DNA of 64,000 bases from Teleogryllus oceanicus (lineage: Eukaryota; Arthropoda; Insecta; Orthoptera; Gryllidae), in NCBI GenBank assembly GCA_964035755.1, contig CAXIVR010000014.1:51388034-51452033 (forward strand), given 5' to 3'. Made by a program: the position numbers and the translations under genes. Shown here one piece after another: positions 59,340 to 64,000 of this stretch. Position 1 is the first letter of the stretch, and every line of letters begins with the position of its first letter. The notes under the pieces were generated by a model that was not told where the DNA came from, searched no databases, and saw only the letters and a list, made by a program, of their open reading frames with translations.

Positions 59340-59779
59340 GCCTGCCTGCAATTCAGAATAATCGCCCGAAATTAAGGGCGTTTTGAGCGGTCCTCCTCCT
59401 CCTCCACCGACCCGTGACGGGCATAGACCCCGGGGCCGACGAAAGGGAGGTCAGCCATTCAGAGTTCCACTTGAACACCTCACTCGCTTCCCTTGGCGGC
59501 AACGAATCAATTAAACCCACTGCGCTTACGCGAAATGCAGGTCAATGCTTGTCAATGTCAGTGCGCGCTCGATGGAAGGACGGTTGCTTTATCAGTGGAG
59601 CAGCCGGCTGGAGACGATTCGGGGGCAGGGAGTCCGATCCGCACTCGGTTTCTAGGCGCCGTCGGAAACGCTCGTCTCACGGCACTGAACTGGATATATC
59701 ATCGATCATCAAACATATTGACCATATTTGCAATACGTTTATTCCCAACCTAAATACAATAAACCGAGCAGTCCACTAA
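59340..59779 (+). other. moderate-GC block with a 121-codon frame
   Basis: The frame at 59414-59779 is open for 121 codons, but a second frame is also open for 86 codons across the same DNA. No start context, domain or splice support was seen. I record it as the least repeat-like long frame besides the 45.6-kb exon and do not call a gene. Confidence 0.25.
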
Positions 59780-60339
59780 AACCTGGCCTTTTTAAATGAC
59801 TTTTATTTATTTATTTATTTTACGTCAAAAAAACAGTTAAAAACTGCGTATGACGTGCTATGGGGAAAAGTGAATTGTGTGCACATTTTCAAAATTCTGT
59901 GATCCCTACACTAAGTCATATACTACTTAAATTTTGAATTTTGAAAGGGAGAAAAAAAACTCCCATGTAGTAAAATCTATTTCAAGGATAAATAAGCAAT
60001 AAATTTTGAATTTTGAAAAGGAGAAAAAATTGATTCCCTACTAGATTTGATTCCCTACTAGAATCAAAAACAGATTCCCTTTGGAAGCGTTCTTGAACAT
60101 TTTTTCTAATAATTGTTCACGGTAGGGGCTCTTGTAGTTTCCTACACCACTAGTAATGTAGGTTAGTGTTAAGTTTAGTATAAGTTTCAATATAATCCAT
60201 CAAAAGCACGTGAAATAGTATTATGTTACTGAACTGTGTAATTTCCAAACAATCAATAAAAAAAAGACAACTCAGAATTGAGAGTGATGTTATTTACTAT
60301 AACTCAATGCAGCAAGCTATCATCACATAGTTTTTCCTT

Positions 60340-61000
60340 GCCCGTAAAGCCCGTTTTACACCGTCATTTTTCATCATTTTTTCTGCACAGAAAATGGATG
60401 GAAAAGGGTCTATCATTTCTATACGCTATTGTTTCGGTATCGAAACTGGATGATCGAGAAAGAGCTTTTTACACTGTCATTTATTTTTCTACACGATGAA
60501 AATATTTCTTCTGGACGTTGCAAAAAGCTCTGATAATAGACAGATGAATCCAGCAGCTATGGTAAAAAATTAAGTTAGGTTATACTATCAGGACTGAGCA
60601 CGGAAAAGAGACGACATAAGAACACAGTACGCATTTTATTTCTTACTACACAATCACTTTAGATTAAGGTGATTGAATCACTTTAGATGTAGGTGATTCA
60701 ATCACTTTAGATGTAGGTGATTGAATCACTTTAGATGTAGGTGATTGAATCACTTTACAGTTCAACACATTAGAACGCTCTCAAAACTGTACGAAAGGCA
60801 CAAAACGCACCACACGCATAACAAACCAAAGAAAGTTCCAAAAGGGGACACCAGGAGTGCGGCAGTGAAACTGGATGAAATCCGTACATAAAAATTAAGC
60901 ATGCGTAATTTTTTCGTACAAATTACATCCAATCTGGTCGGTTACTTTTCTGTACCGACGAAAAATGATGAAAAAATGACCGTGAAAAACCGTCTTAAGA
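60340..61000. mobile_element. DNA-transposon-like element with 55-bp inverted ends
   Basis: Left end 60340-60394 and right end 60947-61000 are inverted complements sharing TTTTTCATCATTTTTT-like and ACAGAAA blocks. The interior, about 550 bp, has no transposase. It contains the 24-bp tandem repeat listed next. Confidence 0.6.
60651..60758. repeat. 24-bp tandem repeat inside the inverted-end element
   Basis: Four and a half units of ATCACTTTAGATGTAGGTGA plus TTGA. Each junction contains the dyad TGATTGAATCA. Confidence 0.92.
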
Positions 61001-61980
61001 CAAGTTTCACTTTTAGTTGCCATGGACATGTGAAGAGTATTCTTTGATTTAATAAATTCGAACTATGTCAAAATCAAAAATATTGCAGAACATTTATTTT
61101 GTAGAGACTGAAAATTATTATTTGTTAAATTCGAAGTCAACGAATAGCAGTCTTAGAAGTCGTTTAGTTTATTCCAATGTTCCAAATTATTCCAATTATT
61201 TCTTCTATTCTTTCATTTTACAGGATATTTTTAAATCAATTTTGTGAACATGTTGTATCAATTTACCACTTCGAGTGGTTAAGTAGGCGGCAGCACCGGA
61301 TCATTATGCAAAGTGGTGTGTAAAAGCGGATCGCAGCCTTGTTTTATTAACGAAAGGCCTGCTTCAAAGCGGCTCCTGGACCGAGGCCTAACTACAGCTC
61401 TGTGCATAGCCTCTAGTGTCGGAGACTGATGTAGAGAAAGTGGAGGTTAAGCAGGAGTGCTTTTATTAGGGTTAATGAATCTCGTTTAAATCTCCATACA
61501 TGCACTACCAAAATAATGTGCAATCTAAAGTGAAAATGTAGTCACGATTAGTTATATTGATATATTACACATTTCTTATTGCATTGTTGGTGAGATGAAT
61601 TACTTCCTGCGTAGAACTACGAAGACTGTAACTACCGCACTCTGGCGTGACGGAACCATTACTAGTTACACAATTAAGTTTAAAACGGTCAACGTCATAT
61701 TGTTTTCGGGGTCAGATTCCCGAGATGTGATGTACAATTGAATTTCATCAAAACTAAGTCTCAATTTTGGTAATTGCAAATCTACCTGGTTTTATATTGT
61801 GATTTCTGAAAGCAGATATGCAGATATGTGTTTGAATTTTAGAAATGTGATAAACGTTTATTTTCAAAATCCAGTGTCCAAAAACAAAATTCATTGAAAT
61901 ACGTATGAGTACCAATCGTATAAAAAGTCCATTGTCCAAGTTAAACTGAAATATCTTCATTATCCTCCCCGTCCTTTCTT
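61001..61980. other. no recognised feature
   Basis: A moderate-GC segment at 61265-61440 contains no assignable gene; the rest is AT-rich. Confidence 0.45.
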
Positions 61981-61984
61981 TTGA

Positions 61985-62725
61985 ATTAATTAATTATTGT
62001 GTTTCCGGGAGCGACAGTGGCTATAGTGATTAGTTCCGTAAGCGTAGTACGTATTGTATCTCTTGATCTGATGAGTGATTGATTACCAGTGATTCTGATC
62101 GCGTCAGCTGCTAAGGTCATTAGTCCCGAAACTGTTGTGTATGCTTATTGTCCGGTAGGTAGCGGTGTTGCCGCCACCCCTGCTGGATGACAAGATCCGA
62201 TGCCTGCCTACCGTCGGCTAGCGTGGTTTTCCCCAAGCAGGTATCTCCCACCAGTGGGACAAACTAAGCTCCCGACCGGTCTCCCGCCATCGATATCAGT
62301 GTAGTGTATGTACGTGTGTGTAAGTGGTAGGATAATACAAGGAATGGGAAGGAAGAATCGCGCGCGGTCCGTGGCCTGTTTGTTAGGGTACTGCTCCGGC
62401 TATCACCTGGTATTGATCGGAGAAACCCCCGGAAAACTACTGATGAGAGCAGCGGACGGCCCAACTCCTCCTCTAGACAGTCACAGAGCACGACCTAGCT
62501 ATCTACCTAGCGTCGAAAATCCTACCACCATCGGGAGTGAAACCCGGTCAGAAGCACTGCAGTGACATCAGTTGATGTACTGAGCCATCTCTCCCGGTGG
62601 CAAGGATAAGGCAGGAAAAATCGCGCCGGTACATGGCCCGTTTGCAGGCATACTACTCCGGTACTGACCTGGCATGGATCGAATAAACCACGGAAGACTA
62701 CCGACCACAGCGTTGCACGCGGCCG
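61985..62725 (-). mobile_element. SINE-A copy A17 within remnants of another copy
   Basis: The inner minus-strand copy (about 62074-62598) has a complete tail and head (TGATGTACTGAGCCATCTCT). A separate 3' remnant lies at 61998-62062 (GTGTTTCCGGGAGCGACAGT) and a separate 5'-body remnant at 62602-62722 (AATCGCGCCGGTACATGGCC, TACTACTCCGGTACTGACCT). The outer copy was apparently interrupted by, and partly lost around, the inner one. Confidence 0.75.
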
Positions 62726-63125
62726 AGCCTTTCCTCCGCGAACACGGGGCCTTGCTGGAGGCGCGAAGTCCCAGCGGGCCGTGGACGTGCAGGAGGCCGT
62801 GCACCCACGCGGAAGTACCTCGGCTCCCCTCGCGGAGCGCGCGGCGGGGCGGGGCGGGGCGGGGCGGGGCGGGAGGGAGGGCGGGGCGGGGCGGGGCGGG
62901 GCGGGGCGGGGCGGGCGGAGGACGGCCATTCCGCCGAGCTCCGCTAACAAGCGCGCTGTCGTTAACGCGTGCGGCGCGGCGCAGAGCGGAGCGGGGCGGG
63001 GCGGGGCGGGGCGGGGAGGGGAGGGGCGGGGAGGGTGGCGCGGCGCGGCGCGGTGCTGCTCTAGCGCTTTTTGCAGTGCTGGCGGCGACGGCGGACGCCG
63101 AGAGCGGCGCTGCCAGCGGCCAGCG
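62700..63125. promoter_or_regulatory. CpG island 18 with GGGGC pentamer runs
   Basis: Two runs of GGGGC pentamers (62846-62915, 62991-63035) in a CpG-dense block starting where the SINE-A remnant ends. Long frames on both strands are artefacts. Strong quadruplex and Sp1-type site density. Confidence 0.55.
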
Positions 63126-63594
63126 TTTCGATCGAAGCCTGCGTTCGCCACCGGCCTCTCCATCAGCACTGCGCCTTGATCGCAGTTGCTGGAGTGTGGA
63201 TACTGGCTTATCGATCTTGTTGAATGGATCGTGTAGTTTTACCATTACTCAACTCGTATCTCGAAATCTCAATAGGTTTCGAAAATAATACAATATCAGC
63301 GTAGAATAAGTTGCAACCCTTTAACAACCTCAAATTTAGCAACCCTTTGACCTGCAGCGCGTTTTTATTTAATTTGACTCCACAGAAGAATTGTCTAAGA
63401 GAAAGCATATATTAGTTTTCAGTTGTGGTTATAGTAGTTGCTCTGGTTGTTCTGGCGCACACCACGTGGTGGGTTTATTGGGATTCTTTCGTCCTCCAGA
63501 AGACTATATTCACAAAAATAGTTTTTACTAATTTCCTTTAGTGTTGAAATTCATTCCTTCTTTCAATTCAATACGTTACACATAACTATACACC
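63126..63594. other. no recognised feature
   Basis: AT-rich, no signal recognised. Confidence 0.5.
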
Positions 63595-63612
63595 AACAAA
63601 TAGAAATACGTG

Positions 63613-63734
63613 GTATCGTAGGCTTCCGCGGCCAGAGTCATGCCAATAGCAGTACAGCCCTGAAGAGGGCCGCAATATGTCGGTCGAAACGTCGGCACCC
63701 CAGCCTTCGAAGCGGCGACACCCGGACAGCCCAG
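63613..63734 (+). mobile_element. 122-bp insert with 18-bp target duplication and hammerhead-like core
   Basis: The exact 18-mer AACAAATAGAAATACGTG lies at 63595-63612 and 63735-63752, so the insert borders are sharp. Inside is CTGAAGA, a stem-loop with GGCCG and CGGTC arms, then GAAAC and GTC, with GCC before and GGC after. This order resembles a type I hammerhead core with a minimal stem III. One unpaired G interrupts stem II, so activity is uncertain. It has no tRNA boxes and no reverse transcriptase. Confidence 0.7.
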
Positions 63735-63831
63735 AACAAATAGAAATACGTGTTAAATTCAGCACAAATGAGACTTCTTTGAAAAAAAAAAGATGACTAG
63801 CTGTACAGTACACCTTGCAACCCGAACTGTC

Positions 63832-63854
63832 ACAAACACACACACACACACATA

Positions 63855-63892
<38 letters not shown>
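63832..63892. repeat. CA microsatellite
   Basis: About 30 CA units with one ATAG interruption. The minus-strand frame at 63586-63891 includes it and is not a gene. Confidence 0.95.
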
Positions 63893-63895
<3 letters not shown>

Positions 63896-64000
63896 AGAGT
63901 GAATCCTAGTTACGCCCCAGTTATTTGAGTATAGTTAGAATACAGAAGATTTTTCTATATAAAAACAATTTACAAGATGTATGTATTAATCATATTTTCA

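Noticed and set aside
59414..59779. 121-codon frame as a small gene
   Set aside because: A second frame is also open, and I found no domain, splice site or promoter support.

Overview
This window looks like gene-poor nuclear DNA from a large, repeat-rich animal genome, most likely an arthropod and perhaps a hemimetabolous insect. The reasons are the AT-rich background, long CA/GT, AAT and AT microsatellites, several tRNA-derived SINE families, palindromic MITE-like elements, and the lack of any operon or long uninterrupted gene. The species call is inference. No bacterial, organellar or viral gene was recognised. Almost every open frame of 60 residues or more is chance, low complexity, or lies in repeats.

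The best coding evidence is one minus-strand internal exon at 45569-45800. It is an open frame bounded exactly by a strong acceptor and a strong donor. I could not identify the protein. Two other exon-like pieces are weak: a possible first exon at 52112-52235 behind a CpG island, and an open block at 56050-56225.

The commonest element is one SINE family, called SINE-A here. It is about 560 bp, with a tRNA-like head, an internal CA stretch and an AATC-type tail. I count about 17 copies plus fragments, and nine have recognisable target-site duplications of 8-14 bp. Many are 5'-truncated. One sits inside a hAT-like DNA transposon (20068-21184), one inside another SINE-A (57.4-58.4 kb), and one inside a 42-bp tandem repeat (49.1-49.7 kb). 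Four smaller tRNA-derived families (B-E here) are also present.

About 18 short, very GC-rich, CpG-dense islands punctuate the AT-rich sequence (6.5, 8.9, 10.2, 19.4, 23.8, 26.0, 29.4, 31.1, 32.0, 36.0, 36.4, 40.7, 43.7, 50.2, 51.8, 53.0/53.8, 55.8 and 62.7 kb). None has a convincing coding sequence. Several contain GC-box or GGGGC runs, one a perfect CRE, and many abut a SINE. Two islands adjoin tandem arrays: a unit of about 65 bp carrying CCAAT-type motifs (24.95-25.96 kb) and a 19-bp unit (40.87-41.66 kb).

The remainder is satellite-like DNA (32.7-34.2 kb, with relatives at 2.4-3.1 and 39.0-39.7 kb), foldback or MITE-like palindromes (4.4, 37.1, 43.2, 44.8, 51.5 and 60.3 kb), a 122-bp insert with perfect 18-bp target-site duplications and a hammerhead-like core (63.6 kb), and long AT-rich stretches in which I see nothing.
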